Shown here one piece after another: positions 25,207 to 33,760 of a stretch of DNA of 64,000 nucleotides. Within the stretch, counting starts at the first letter, position 1. Each line of letters opens with the position of its first letter. Below the pieces are notes generated by a model. It worked only from the letters and a program-made list of their open reading frames with translations, was not told where the DNA came from and did not search any database. The stretch covers positions 2,480,001 through 2,544,000 of the forward strand of contig OZ241738.1 of assembly GCA_965200925.1 (NCBI GenBank), read 5' to 3'. This DNA is from WTGU01 sp965200925 (lineage in GTDB: Bacteria > Pseudomonadota > Alphaproteobacteria > UBA828). The position numbers were made by a program, and so were the translations under genes.

Positions 25207-26278
25207 CGTCCGCGCCGGCCAGGACCGCGCGGAAGACGGCGGGGTCGACGTTCCCGCCGGAGAGGACGGCGACCGTCGTCCGCCCTGCGGTCTCCAGTCT
25301 GCCGGCGAGCAGCGCGGCGAGCGCGACCGCACCGCCCGGCTCGACGACGAGCTTGAGATGGGCGAAGGCCGCGCGCATCGCGGCGCCGACCTCGGCGTCG
25401 CTCGCCATGACCCCGCCCCGCACGCGCGCCGCGTTGATGGGGAAGGTAAGGGCGCCCGGCAGGGGCGCACGCAGCGCGTCGCACAAGGTCTCGGCCCGGC
25501 GGCAGGGCACGCCCACGCGGCGGCCGTGTGCGAACGAACGGGCGTGATCGTCGTAGCCTTCGGGCTCCGCGGTATGGAGCGCCGTCTCCGGCCAGGCGTC
25601 GGCGACCGCGAGCGCGACTCCGGCCATCAGGCCGCCGCCGCCCGCCGGGACCACCACGGCGTCGGGTCGGCAACCGATGGCAGCGCATTGCCGGACGATC
25701 TCGTGACCCACCGTCCCCTGGCCGGCGATGACGTGGAAATCGTCGTAGGGCCTGACCAGAGTCGCGCCGCGTTCGGCGGCGATGCGCTCGCCGATCGGCT
25801 CGCGGCGCTCGGTGATGCGGTCGTAGAACACGATCTCCGCACCCCGATGCCGCGTGCCTTCGATCTTGGTCGCCGGCGCGTCCCCGGGCATGACGATGAC
25901 CGCCGGCAGCCCGGCGAGGCCGGCCGCTTCGGCGACGGCCTGGGCGTGATTGCCAGAAGAATAGGCCACCACCCCGCCGGCCGCCGCCTTCGGATCGAGC
26001 CGGGAGATGCGGTTCCAGGCCCCGCGGAATTTGAACGAGCCGGTGCGCTGAAGCGGCTCGGCCTTGAGGAGCAGGCGCCCGCCGACCAGCGCGTCGAGGG
26101 CATCGACCCGCAGCAGCGGCGTCTCGATCGCCCGTCCCGCCAAGCGCTCCGCGGCCGCGCGAACGTCGTCCGGCGTCGGCAAGGAAGCCGCGACCGCCGG
26201 CGCAGGCGCCGAACCCCGTGCGGTCGTCATCGCGGAATCCCGCGTGGTCGATATCGCGGAATCCCGCGTGGTCGACAT
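25181..26278 (-). CDS. Threonine/serine dehydratase-like PLP enzyme
   Basis: This fold-type II PLP enzyme of about 365 residues has its Schiff-base lysine in RTGSFKFRGAWNR. Other motifs are AYSSGNHAQAVA, VPAGGGGLMAG (phosphate loop) and VLSGGNVD. It lacks the ACT-like regulatory domain of biosynthetic IlvA, so it resembles catabolic threonine dehydratase or serine racemase. The N terminus contains the tandemly repeated peptide (M/I)STTRDSA encoded by a 24-bp duplication. ATG 26278 or ATG 26230 could be the start; the domain proper begins later, so activity should not depend on the choice. Confidence 0.87.
   Translation of the reverse strand: MSTTRDSAISTTRDSAMTTARGSAPAPAVAASLPTPDDVRAAAERLAGRAIETPLLRVDALDALVGGRLLLKAEPLQRTGSFKFRGAWNRISRLDPKAAAGGVVAYSSGNHAQAVAEAAGLAGLPAVIVMPGDAPATKIEGTRHRGAEIVFYDRITERREPIGERIAAERGATLVRPYDDFHVIAGQGTVGHEIVRQCAAIGCRPDAVVVPAGGGGLMAGVALAVADAWPETALHTAEPEGYDDHARSFAHGRRVGVPCRRAETLCDALRAPLPGALTFPINAARVRGGVMASDAEVGAAMRAAFAHLKLVVEPGGAVALAALLAGRLETAGRTTVAVLSGGNVDPAVFRAVLAGADANGRAPGV
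26229..26276. repeat. 24-bp tandem duplication in the dehydratase N terminus
   Basis: Two 24-bp copies at 26229-26252 and 26253-26276 differ at the last base only (ATCGCGGAATCCCGCGTGGT + CGAT or CGAC), followed by the first few bases of a third. The length is a multiple of three, so the reading frame is kept and the protein gains one eight-residue block per copy. Confidence 0.85.
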
Positions 26279-26309
26279 CGCGCGCCGCCCGTCCGCATGA
26301 GCGCCCCCG

Positions 26310-28466
26310 TCAGCACAACGCGCGAAGATCGGCGCGTTCCAGGGGGCCGGCACCGACGGGGCGCGCGCAGCGGGCGGCGAGAACCGGGCGCGCCATGCCG
26401 CGCGCGAGGTCGCGCTCCAGGCTCAATACGCTCGGCCGCCGGCCCAGACGCCAGCGATAGACCTGCGTTCCCTCGAGGACCCGCTGCACATAATTCCGTG
26501 TTTCCGAGAACGGAATCGTCTCGATCCAGTCGACGATGTCCACGCCGGGGTCGCGCCGGGGGTCGCCGTTGGCGGCGAGCCAGCGCCCCACATTCCCCGG
26601 CCCGCCATTGTAGGCGGCGACGGCCAGCAGGTAAGAGCCGCCGTACTTCTCGAGCAGGCTGCCGAGATAGCGGCTGCCGAGCGCCATGCTATAGGCGGGG
26701 TCCGATGTGAGGCGGCGGCGCGCGTAGTCCAGGCGCATCCGGCGCGCCACGGCCCGCGCAGTCCCCGGCATGAGCTGCATCAGGCCGAGGGCGCCCGCGC
26801 GGCTGTGCGCCGCCTTATCGAAACGGCTTTCCTGGCGAACCAGCGCGAGCACCAGCGCCGGTTCGAGAGCGGCGTCCCGCCGCGAGAACGGCAGAGCGAC
26901 CAGCGGGAATAGCCGCTCGACGGAGGCATATCCCTTCCGCGCGGCCTGCTGCGCCGCCCGGATCGCATGGTCGGGGCGCCCGATCGATAGACAAAACGCC
27001 GAAATCAGGTCGTGGTCCGCGCGGTTGCGGGCGAGCGCGCCGAGGCGGTCGATGAAGGGTTCGAGCAGCCGCTCGTACCCCAGGGAGGAGAGGAGGCGCG
27101 CGGCGGCGAACAGCGCATGGCCCTCCAGCGTGGCCGCGCCGACGGCGTCGGATTCGCGCAGCAGGGGTGCGTCCGGCGCGGCGATGCGGGCGGCCGAAAG
27201 CTGGCCGTAGAACGTGCCCGGATGGCCCGCCGCATCGCCGTGCCAGAGCCGCGCGCCGTCCGCGTCGCCCAACGCTTCGGCGGCGCGGCCGGCCCAATAG
27301 GCGGCCCGCGCCCGGCTGACGGGCATCGAGACCGCGTCGTGCAGGCGCGAGAAGTGACGGAGCGCCCGTTCCGGCTCGCGGAGGAAGCGGAGCGCGAGCC
27401 AGCCGGCCAGCCATTCCGCCTCGGTGAAGGTGGAGGTCGCGATCTGGCGGTGGCCGGCGGCGAGGGCATAGGCCTCCGAAACCAAGCCGTCCTCCAGCGC
27501 GCGGCGCGCCAGGATCGCGCGCTCCCGCCACCAGAGTTTGGGACGGGGGCCGAGCCGCTCCGGCGGCGCACGCAAGAGGGCACGGGCGCTTTCGTCCATT
27601 CCCTTCTCGCGCCGCCAGCGGAGCCGTTCGTAAACGAGTCCCGCCTCGCCGCGCAGCGCCCTCGGCACGCGGGCGATGGCCGCGTCCACACCGCCGGCGC
27701 GGGCGCGCAGGGCGAGGCGCGCTTCCGCCAAGCGTCGCTGGCCCGCATCGACATGGCGAAACATGCGGCGTGCGGCGCGGTTCCGGCCGTCCCAGAGCAG
27801 GCGATCGAGGCGAGCGCGATGATCGGCCGGGCGCAGCAACGACCGGTAGCGCCGGAGGGTGTCGGCGAGCTCCCGCGCGCCGAAGCTGTCCTCGATCCAT
27901 GCTGCGCGGACGAATTTCGCGGCACGGGCCTTTTCGCCGGCACCGAGCAGAGCATCGGCGTAGCGGAGGCGCCCGGCGCGGCTGACCGGATCGCGCACGC
28001 GGTACCAAGCGAGAACCGCGGCGTCGGAAACGCCCGCCCCGGCCATCGCCGCCTCGGCGGCGGCCTGGAGCGCCCGCCGGGACGGCCAGTCCGGGTTCTC
28101 GTCGATGAACCGCGCGATGGCGGCGAACGAAGCGCGCGTGCCCTCGCTGCTGTAGTCCCACCAGCGCAGGAGCCGGGCGCTCAGGGGGCTACCGGCCTCG
28201 CGGGCCAAGCGATGGGCCCGCTCCCAATTGCCGCGCGCCGCCGCGTCGAAGGCGCGCGCGACGGGCGCCATCTCCGCGCCCGGCAGAGCGAGGGGGAGCG
28301 GCGGCTCCGCGCCCAGGGCGCGCCCGGCGGCGCCCCAGAGCAGCGGCAGCGCCAGCAGGGCGGCGAGGATGCACCGCGCGGCATGCCCTTTGCGCGCGGG
28401 CCCTTTGCGCGCGGGCTTCGCTTCGCGGCGGCCGCACGGGCCCGCCGGTCCCGACCTTGTTCCCAC
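26310..28466 (-). CDS. slt: Soluble lytic murein transglycosylase, Slt family
   Basis: This 718-residue periplasmic protein starts with GTG and a basic n-region followed by a signal peptide (around residues 31-52). A long alpha-helical superhelical region precedes a C-terminal lysozyme-like domain. The catalytic Glu is E546 in LVRQESRFD, followed by GALGLMQLMPGTA and AVAAYNGGPGNV. The enzyme cleaves peptidoglycan glycan strands, leaving 1,6-anhydro-muramyl ends. It is divergent from dapA, a frequent arrangement in alphaproteobacteria. Confidence 0.93.
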   Translation of the reverse strand: MGTRSGPAGPCGRREAKPARKGPARKGHAARCILAALLALPLLWGAAGRALGAEPPLPLALPGAEMAPVARAFDAAARGNWERAHRLAREAGSPLSARLLRWWDYSSEGTRASFAAIARFIDENPDWPSRRALQAAAEAAMAGAGVSDAAVLAWYRVRDPVSRAGRLRYADALLGAGEKARAAKFVRAAWIEDSFGARELADTLRRYRSLLRPADHRARLDRLLWDGRNRAARRMFRHVDAGQRRLAEARLALRARAGGVDAAIARVPRALRGEAGLVYERLRWRREKGMDESARALLRAPPERLGPRPKLWWRERAILARRALEDGLVSEAYALAAGHRQIATSTFTEAEWLAGWLALRFLREPERALRHFSRLHDAVSMPVSRARAAYWAGRAAEALGDADGARLWHGDAAGHPGTFYGQLSAARIAAPDAPLLRESDAVGAATLEGHALFAAARLLSSLGYERLLEPFIDRLGALARNRADHDLISAFCLSIGRPDHAIRAAQQAARKGYASVERLFPLVALPFSRRDAALEPALVLALVRQESRFDKAAHSRAGALGLMQLMPGTARAVARRMRLDYARRRLTSDPAYSMALGSRYLGSLLEKYGGSYLLAVAAYNGGPGNVGRWLAANGDPRRDPGVDIVDWIETIPFSETRNYVQRVLEGTQVYRWRLGRRPSVLSLERDLARGMARPVLAARCARPVGAGPLERADLRALC

Positions 28467-28521
28467 GATACGCCCAAACTATCCTCGCGGCGGCCGCGAT
28501 GCACGACCGGGGGAGGGCGGC

Positions 28522-29397
28522 ATGTTCCGGGGATATCTGACGGCCCTGATCACGCCATTCCGGGGCGGCGCGGTGGACGAGGGCGCCTATCGCGAATTCG
28601 TCGCTTGGCAGATCGAGGAGGGTGCCGCCGGGCTCGTCCCCTGCGGGACGACGGGGGAATCGCCGACGCTCAGCCACGAGGAACACCGCCGGGTGGTCGA
28701 GATCTGCATCGAGGCCGCCGGCGGGCGGGTGCCGGTCGTGGCCGGCACGGGCTCGAACTCGACCGAGGAAGCGATCGGCCTGACCCGCCACGCCAGGGAA
28801 GCCGGTGCGGACGCCGCGCTGCTGGTCATGCCCTATTACAACAAGCCGACGCAGGAGGGCATGTACGCCCACTACAAGGCCGTCAACGACGCCGTGGACA
28901 TCCCGCAGATCGTCTACAACATCCCCGGGCGCAGCGTGGTCGACATGGCGATCGAGACCATGGCTCGCCTCGCCGCACTGCCCAACGTCGTCGGGGTCAA
29001 GGACGCGACCGCCGACCTGACCCGCCCGACCAGGACCGCCATCGCCATCGGCGAGGGGTTCTGCCAGCTTTCGGGCGAGGACGGCACGGCGCTGGGCTTC
29101 CTCGCCCAGGGGGGCCATGGCTGCATTTCCGTCACGGCGAACGTCGCACCGCGCCAGTGCGCGGCGTTCTTCGCCGCCTGGGCGCGCGGCGACGCCGGGG
29201 AAGCGGCAGAGCAGCACAAGCGGCTGATGCCGCTCCACGACGCCCTCTTCGTCGAGAGCAACCCCATTCCCGTCAAATACGCGGCCTCCCTGCTCGGCAA
29301 GTGCGCGCCGGAGGTGCGGCTTCCGCTGACCGCCCCGGCCCCGGCCAGTCGCGAACGGATCGAGACGGCGCTGCGCCAAGCCGGCGTCCTGAACTGA
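28522..29397 (+). CDS. dapA: 4-hydroxy-tetrahydrodipicolinate synthase
   Basis: This 291-residue DapA condenses pyruvate and aspartate semialdehyde in the lysine/diaminopimelate pathway. Schiff-base K160 lies in VVGVKDAT, with the Tyr in QIVYNIPGRSV, the Thr pair in PCGTTGE, and YYNKPTQEG. ATG 28522 has GGGAGGG upstream. smpB follows after 28 bp, so the two are probably co-transcribed. Confidence 0.96.
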   Translation: MFRGYLTALITPFRGGAVDEGAYREFVAWQIEEGAAGLVPCGTTGESPTLSHEEHRRVVEICIEAAGGRVPVVAGTGSNSTEEAIGLTRHAREAGADAALLVMPYYNKPTQEGMYAHYKAVNDAVDIPQIVYNIPGRSVVDMAIETMARLAALPNVVGVKDATADLTRPTRTAIAIGEGFCQLSGEDGTALGFLAQGGHGCISVTANVAPRQCAAFFAAWARGDAGEAAEQHKRLMPLHDALFVESNPIPVKYAASLLGKCAPEVRLPLTAPAPASRERIETALRQAGVLN

Positions 29398-29425
29398 GGC
29401 CGCCGTCGCGCGTCGACCCGGATCG

Positions 29426-29899
29426 GTGGCCAGGAGGAACGCCCCCGGCGGCCGGCAGGTCGCGCAGAACCGCAAGGCGCGCCGCGACTACCATCTCGAG
29501 CGCGCGTTCGAGGCCGGCATCCGCTTGACGGGCACGGAGGTCAAGGCGTTGCGGGCGGGCCGCGCCAACATCAACGACGCCTATGCCGCAGAACGCGGCG
29601 GCGAGGTCTATCTGCTGAACGCCCACATCGCCCGCTACGACGGCGCCGGCGCCTTCAACCACGACCCTCTCAGGCCGCGCAAGCTGCTGCTGCACAAGCG
29701 CGAGATCGCCAGGTTGCTGGGCGCGCTGCGCCGCGGCGGCGCGACCCTGGTGCCGCTCGCCCTCTACTTCAACGAGCGTGGCATCGCCAAGCTCTCGCTG
29801 GCGCTGGCCGCAGGCAAGCGCAAATATGACAAGCGCGCCGCCGAAAAGGAGCGCGATTGGAAACGCCAGAAGGAGCGGCTGATGCGCGCGCGCCGTTAG
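29426..29899 (+). CDS. smpB: SsrA-binding protein SmpB
   Basis: This 157-residue SmpB binds tmRNA and takes it to stalled ribosomes. Hallmarks are QNRKARRDYHLERAFEAGI, LTGTEVKALRAGRANINDAY, YLLNAHIARYD, RPRKLLLHKREI and the basic C-terminal tail GKRKYDKRAAEKERDWKRQK. The start is a GTG at 29426. No tmRNA gene was recognised nearby. Confidence 0.96.
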   Translation: MARRNAPGGRQVAQNRKARRDYHLERAFEAGIRLTGTEVKALRAGRANINDAYAAERGGEVYLLNAHIARYDGAGAFNHDPLRPRKLLLHKREIARLLGALRRGGATLVPLALYFNERGIAKLSLALAAGKRKYDKRAAEKERDWKRQKERLMRARR

Positions 29900-29972
29900 C
29901 CGTTATTTATCGTCTCCCCAAGGCGCGCGGGCGGCGGAGGATACGGGGGCGTGGGAAGCGACAGGGACGGCG

Positions 29973-31217
29973 ATGACGGCGAGGCGCGGGCGCTCGCGCG
30001 GCGATTCCTCGATCTGTGGGAGGAGGAGTGGGCCGCGGCCGCTGGCGCTGCATCTCGGGGCCGCGATCGGGACCTGGGCGAGTGCGCCGGCGGCGCTGCC
30101 GCTCGCCCGGAGCGGCGCGCTGCTCTGGAGGGACGAGGCGCGGGCGGCGGCGCTCCGGCCCGCCCTCGCGCGCGCCGACCCTGAGGCGCTGGCGGCGGCC
30201 GTCCGCGCCGAGGCGGCCGGGCGCGTCGGGCGCTTTCTCGAAGGGATCGAACGCTACCGCGCCCACCCCTACCGCCGCCGCCTCGCGGAGCCGCCCGTCC
30301 TCTGGCGCGAAGGCGGGACGCGGCTCCTGGCCTTCGGCGGCGCGCCGGCGAGTGCGCCCGTGCTGCTCGTGCCCTCGCTCGTCAACCGCGCCTACATCCT
30401 CGATCTCACGGCGAAACGGAGCTTCGCCCGCTACCTGCGAGAACGCGGCCTGCGACCCTATCTCCTCGACTGGGGGGCACCCGGCCCGGAAGAGCGGGCG
30501 TTCGCCCTCGACGACTATATCCTCGCCCGCCTGGGCGCCGCGCTGGACGCGGCCCGGCGCGACGCCGGCCGGCCCGTGGTGCTCGCCGGCTACTGCATGG
30601 GCGGCCTGCTGACTCTGCCGCTCGCGCCCGGACCGGACGTGGCCGCGCTGGTGCTGCTGGCGACGCCCTGGGATTTTCACGCCGACGGCGGCGCCCAGGC
30701 CCGCCTCCTGGCCGCCCTGACGCCGGCGTTGACGGCCGTCGTCGAGACGTGCGGTGTGCTCCCGGCCGATGCCGTCCAGGCGTTGTTCGCCGCGCTCGAC
30801 CCGCTCCAGGCCGCGCGCAAGTTCACCGCCTTCGCGGCGCTCGCGCCTGCCTCGGCCGCCGCCCGCGACTTCGTGGTGCTGGAGGACTGGCTGAACGACG
30901 GCGTGGCCCTCGCCGGCCCGGTCGCGCGGCAGTGCCTGCACGACTGGTACGGCGCGAACGCGCCGGCGCGAGGGAGGTGGCGAGTCGGCGGGACGCCCGT
31001 CCGGCCCGAGCGCGTGTCCGCGCCGGCTCTCATCGTCGTCCCGGCGCGCGACCGCATCGTGCCGCCGGCGGCGGCCGCGGCGGCGCGCGCCCGCCTGCCG
31101 GCGGTCGAGGTCTGGACTCCCGCCCTCGGCCATATCGGCATGATGGCGAGCCCGCGCGCGAAGCGCCTCCTGTGGCGCCGCCTCGCGGACTGGATGGCGG
31201 CCCACGCCGGCGCTTGA
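29973..31217 (+). CDS. PHA-synthase-like alpha/beta hydrolase (PhaC/PhaE-related), probable frameshift near the 5' end
   Basis: The main frame encodes a polyhydroxyalkanoate-synthase-like protein. The nucleophile box has Cys, GYCMGG, as in PhaC; LVPSLVNRAYILDL and YLLDWGAPGPEE are typical, and the end has PALIVVPARDRIVPP and LGHIGMM (Asp and His). Two PhaB-like reductases follow, supporting a link to hydroxyacyl-CoA polymers. The first 20 residues read from ATG 29973 are unlike the family. The overlapping frame from GTG 29951 gives a better start (ALARRFLDLWEEEWAAA), and joining the two needs a one-base shift near 30030-30045. This is either a sequencing error or a broken gene. Confidence 0.75.
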   Translation: MTARRGRSRGDSSICGRRSGPRPLALHLGAAIGTWASAPAALPLARSGALLWRDEARAAALRPALARADPEALAAAVRAEAAGRVGRFLEGIERYRAHPYRRRLAEPPVLWREGGTRLLAFGGAPASAPVLLVPSLVNRAYILDLTAKRSFARYLRERGLRPYLLDWGAPGPEERAFALDDYILARLGAALDAARRDAGRPVVLAGYCMGGLLTLPLAPGPDVAALVLLATPWDFHADGGAQARLLAALTPALTAVVETCGVLPADAVQALFAALDPLQAARKFTAFAALAPASAAARDFVVLEDWLNDGVALAGPVARQCLHDWYGANAPARGRWRVGGTPVRPERVSAPALIVVPARDRIVPPAAAAAARARLPAVEVWTPALGHIGMMASPRAKRLLWRRLADWMAAHAGA

Positions 31218-31288
31218 AAATCCGCCGGTGCCGTTCCATATGGGGCGCGCGGGGCAATGGCCGGCGGGACGCCGGGACGGGGGCACGG

Positions 31289-32011
31289 ATGGCGCGGGTC
31301 GCACTGGTAACCGGCGGGACGCGCGGGATCGGCGGCGCCGTGTCGCGGGCGCTCGCGCGCGAAGGCTATCGCGTCGCCGCCAACTACCACGCGGACGACG
31401 CGGCGGCCGAGCGCTTCCGCGCGGCCACCGGCATCGCCGTTCACAGATGGGACGTGCGCGATTTCGCCGCCTGCGAGGCGGGCGTCGCCCGAATCGAACG
31501 GGGGCTGGGCCCGGTGGACGTGCTGGTGAACAACGCCGGCATCACCCGCGACTCCACGCTGCGCACGATGACGCCGGAAGACTGGCGGGCCGTCCTCGAC
31601 ACCAATCTCGGCTCCTGCTTCAACCTCTGCCGCGCCGCCTTCCCCGGAATGCGGGCGCGCGGCTTCGGGCGGATCGTCAACGTAGGCTCGATCAACGGGC
31701 AGGCCGGCCAGTACGGCCAGGTCAACTACGCCGCGGCGAAATCCGGCATCCACGGCTTCACCAAGGCGCTGGCGCTGGAAGGGGCGCGCCACGGCGTCAC
31801 GGTGAACGCCGTGGCGCCCGGCTATGTGGACACGGATATGGTCCGCGCGGTTCCGGAAGCGGTGCTCGACAAGATCGTCGCCAGCATTCCTGTGGGCCGG
31901 CTCGGCCGCGCCGACGACATCGCCCGGGCGGTGCTGTTCCTGGTCGCCGACGAGGCCGACTTCGTCACCGGCTCGACCCTGTCGGTGAACGGCGGCCACC
32001 ACATGTATTGA
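31289..32011 (+). CDS. phaB: Acetoacetyl-CoA reductase-like SDR (first copy)
   Basis: This 240-residue classical short-chain dehydrogenase has the nucleotide-binding motif TGGTRGIGGAV, NNAG, the catalytic Ser in VGSINGQAGQ and the Tyr/Lys in QVNYAAAKSG, followed by VAPGYVDTDMV. The motif SINGQAGQYGQVNY is characteristic of PhaB, which reduces acetoacetyl-CoA to 3-hydroxybutyryl-CoA with NADPH. It lies 71 bp after the PHA-synthase-like gene and 16 bp before a paralogue, so a PHA-type operon is likely. Confidence 0.82.
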   Translation: MARVALVTGGTRGIGGAVSRALAREGYRVAANYHADDAAAERFRAATGIAVHRWDVRDFAACEAGVARIERGLGPVDVLVNNAGITRDSTLRTMTPEDWRAVLDTNLGSCFNLCRAAFPGMRARGFGRIVNVGSINGQAGQYGQVNYAAAKSGIHGFTKALALEGARHGVTVNAVAPGYVDTDMVRAVPEAVLDKIVASIPVGRLGRADDIARAVLFLVADEADFVTGSTLSVNGGHHMY

Positions 32012-32027
32012 CGGCGAGCGCGACGGG

Positions 32028-32750
32028 ATGAAACGGCGAGCGCTGGTCACCGGAGGTACGCGAGGGATCGGTGCCGCCGTCGCGCGGGCGCTGCGGGAAG
32101 CGGGCCACGCGGTGGCGGTCAACTACCACGCCGACGAGACGTGCGCGGAGGCGTTTCGCGCGGCCACGGGCATCCCCGCCTACCGGTGGGACGTGGCGGA
32201 CGGCAGCGCCTGCCGAGCCGGAGTCGCCCGCGTCGAGGCCGCACTGGGCACCGTCGACATCCTCATCAACAACGCGGGCACCGTCTCCGACAACAAATTC
32301 GAAAACATGACGGAGGAGCAATGGCGGCGCGTCCTGTGCGTCAACCTGGACTCGGTCTTCCACATGGCGAAGGCGGTCTATCCCGGCATGATGGCGCGCG
32401 GCTTCGGGCGGATCGTCCAGATCGGCTCGATGAACGGCCAGGCCGGCCAGCTCAACCAGGTCAACTACGTCGCCGCCAAGGCGGGGATGCACGGTTTCAC
32501 CAAGGCGCTGGCCCTGGAGGGGGCGAAGCACGGCATCACCGTCAACACCGTGGCGCCGGGCTATGTCGATACCGCCATGATGCGCGCGATGCCGGCACGC
32601 ATCCTCGGCAAGATCCTCGACAAATCCCCGATCCGCCGGATGGGGACGGAAGAGGAGGTGGCCCACGCCGTGCTCTTCCTGGTGGACGACAAGGCGGCCT
32701 GGACGACCGGCGCGACGATCACGATGAACGGCGGCACCCACATGTATTAG
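32028..32750 (+). CDS. Acetoacetyl-CoA reductase-like SDR (second copy)
   Basis: This 240-residue SDR is closely similar along its whole length to the preceding gene (shared TGGTRGIG, NYHAD, GMMARGFGRIVQIGSMNGQA with Tyr-Lys in QVNYVAAKAG, and TMNGGTHMY at the end), so the pair arose by tandem duplication. It differs in the substrate-loop region (NNAGTVSDNKFENM instead of NNAGITRDSTLRTM), so the two may have different acyl-chain preferences. The family also includes FabG-like reductases. Confidence 0.8.
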   Translation: MKRRALVTGGTRGIGAAVARALREAGHAVAVNYHADETCAEAFRAATGIPAYRWDVADGSACRAGVARVEAALGTVDILINNAGTVSDNKFENMTEEQWRRVLCVNLDSVFHMAKAVYPGMMARGFGRIVQIGSMNGQAGQLNQVNYVAAKAGMHGFTKALALEGAKHGITVNTVAPGYVDTAMMRAMPARILGKILDKSPIRRMGTEEEVAHAVLFLVDDKAAWTTGATITMNGGTHMY

Positions 32751-32778
32751 CCCGCGCGCCGGAAGGCGGGTTGTTATC

Positions 32779-33540
32779 ATGCCCGCGATGCACCAGGACG
32801 TCGTCGATCTCAACGCCTTCTACCTAAGCCGCTTGGGCTGGGTCGTGCGGCGCACGGTCGGCCAGCAAGTCCGCCGCGTCTGGCCGGACGTGCGCGGAGA
32901 GGCGGTGCTGGGGCTCGGCTACGCGACGCCCTTCCTCGGCCTCTTCCGCGGCGAAGCGGAGCGGGTCCTCGCGGTGATGCCGGCGGGCCAGGGGGTCATG
33001 GCCTGGCCCGAGAGCGGGGGCCGGCTGGCGGCGCTCGCCGACGACGCGGCACTGCCCCTCCCGGACGGCGCGATCGACCGCATCCTGGTGGTGCACGGCC
33101 TGGAGTTCAGCGAACGGCGCGGCCCGATGCTCCGGGAAATCTGGCGGGTGATGCGGCCCGGCGGCCGCCTGCTGGCGCTCGCGCCGAACCGCCGCGGGCT
33201 CTGGGCCCGCGCCGAGGCGACGCCGTTCGGGCACGGCTCGCCGTTCAGCGCGTCGCAGCTCGCGCGCCTCCTGCGGGAGCACCGCTTCGCGCCCGTGGGC
33301 GGGGGCGCGATGCTCTTCCTGCCGCCGGTCGGCTGGCGTCCGGTGCTCCGCGCCGCTGCCCTCTGGCAGCGGGTCGGCCGGCATCTCGGGCGCCCTTTCG
33401 GCGGCGTCGTCTATGTGGAGGCCGACAAGACCGTGTTCGAGGCCCGTCCGGTCGCGGCGTCGGCGCGCCGTCGGATCTTCGTGCCGTTGCCGGAGCCCCT
33501 CCCCGCCGGCGCCCGCACGGCGGCGGATTCCGGCGGATAG
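32779..33540 (+). CDS. Class I SAM-dependent methyltransferase family protein
   Basis: This 253-residue protein has the methyltransferase-11 style layout: LGLGYATPFLGLFRGEA (motif I variant), LPLPDGAIDRILVVHGLEF (post I/II) and REIWRVMRPGGRLLALAPNRRGLWAR. The glycine-rich motif lacks the usual acidic GxGxG arrangement, so activity is not certain. Homologues are commonly found near gloB in alphaproteobacteria, but no gloB is seen here. The substrate is unknown. Confidence 0.75.
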   Translation: MPAMHQDVVDLNAFYLSRLGWVVRRTVGQQVRRVWPDVRGEAVLGLGYATPFLGLFRGEAERVLAVMPAGQGVMAWPESGGRLAALADDAALPLPDGAIDRILVVHGLEFSERRGPMLREIWRVMRPGGRLLALAPNRRGLWARAEATPFGHGSPFSASQLARLLREHRFAPVGGGAMLFLPPVGWRPVLRAAALWQRVGRHLGRPFGGVVYVEADKTVFEARPVAASARRRIFVPLPEPLPAGARTAADSGG

Positions 33541-33621
33541 GCGCCGCGTTTGCCGAGGATGACAAAGCTCTTGACGAAGCTCCGTCGAGTGATGCAGACT
33601 ACCTTCATGCATACTTTCGTA

Positions 33622-33639
33622 CCCCCCCCCCCCCCCCCC
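33622..33639. repeat. 18-C homopolymer upstream of the LpoB-like lipoprotein
   Basis: An uninterrupted run of 18 C on the plus strand. It lies between candidate ATGs (33559, 33592 and 33607, all in one frame) and the lipoprotein signal sequence, which is in a different frame. Tracts of this kind are unstable during replication. Confidence 0.9.
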
Positions 33640-33760
33640 GCGACATGCGCGGACGTCCGAACGACGGCTAAGTAGCCTCGGCGGCGCGGTCTCGCCGCGC
33701 TTCCTCTTCCCACCCCTTATCGCGGCTTCGCTTCTCGCCGCCGCCTGTGCGCCGACGGGC

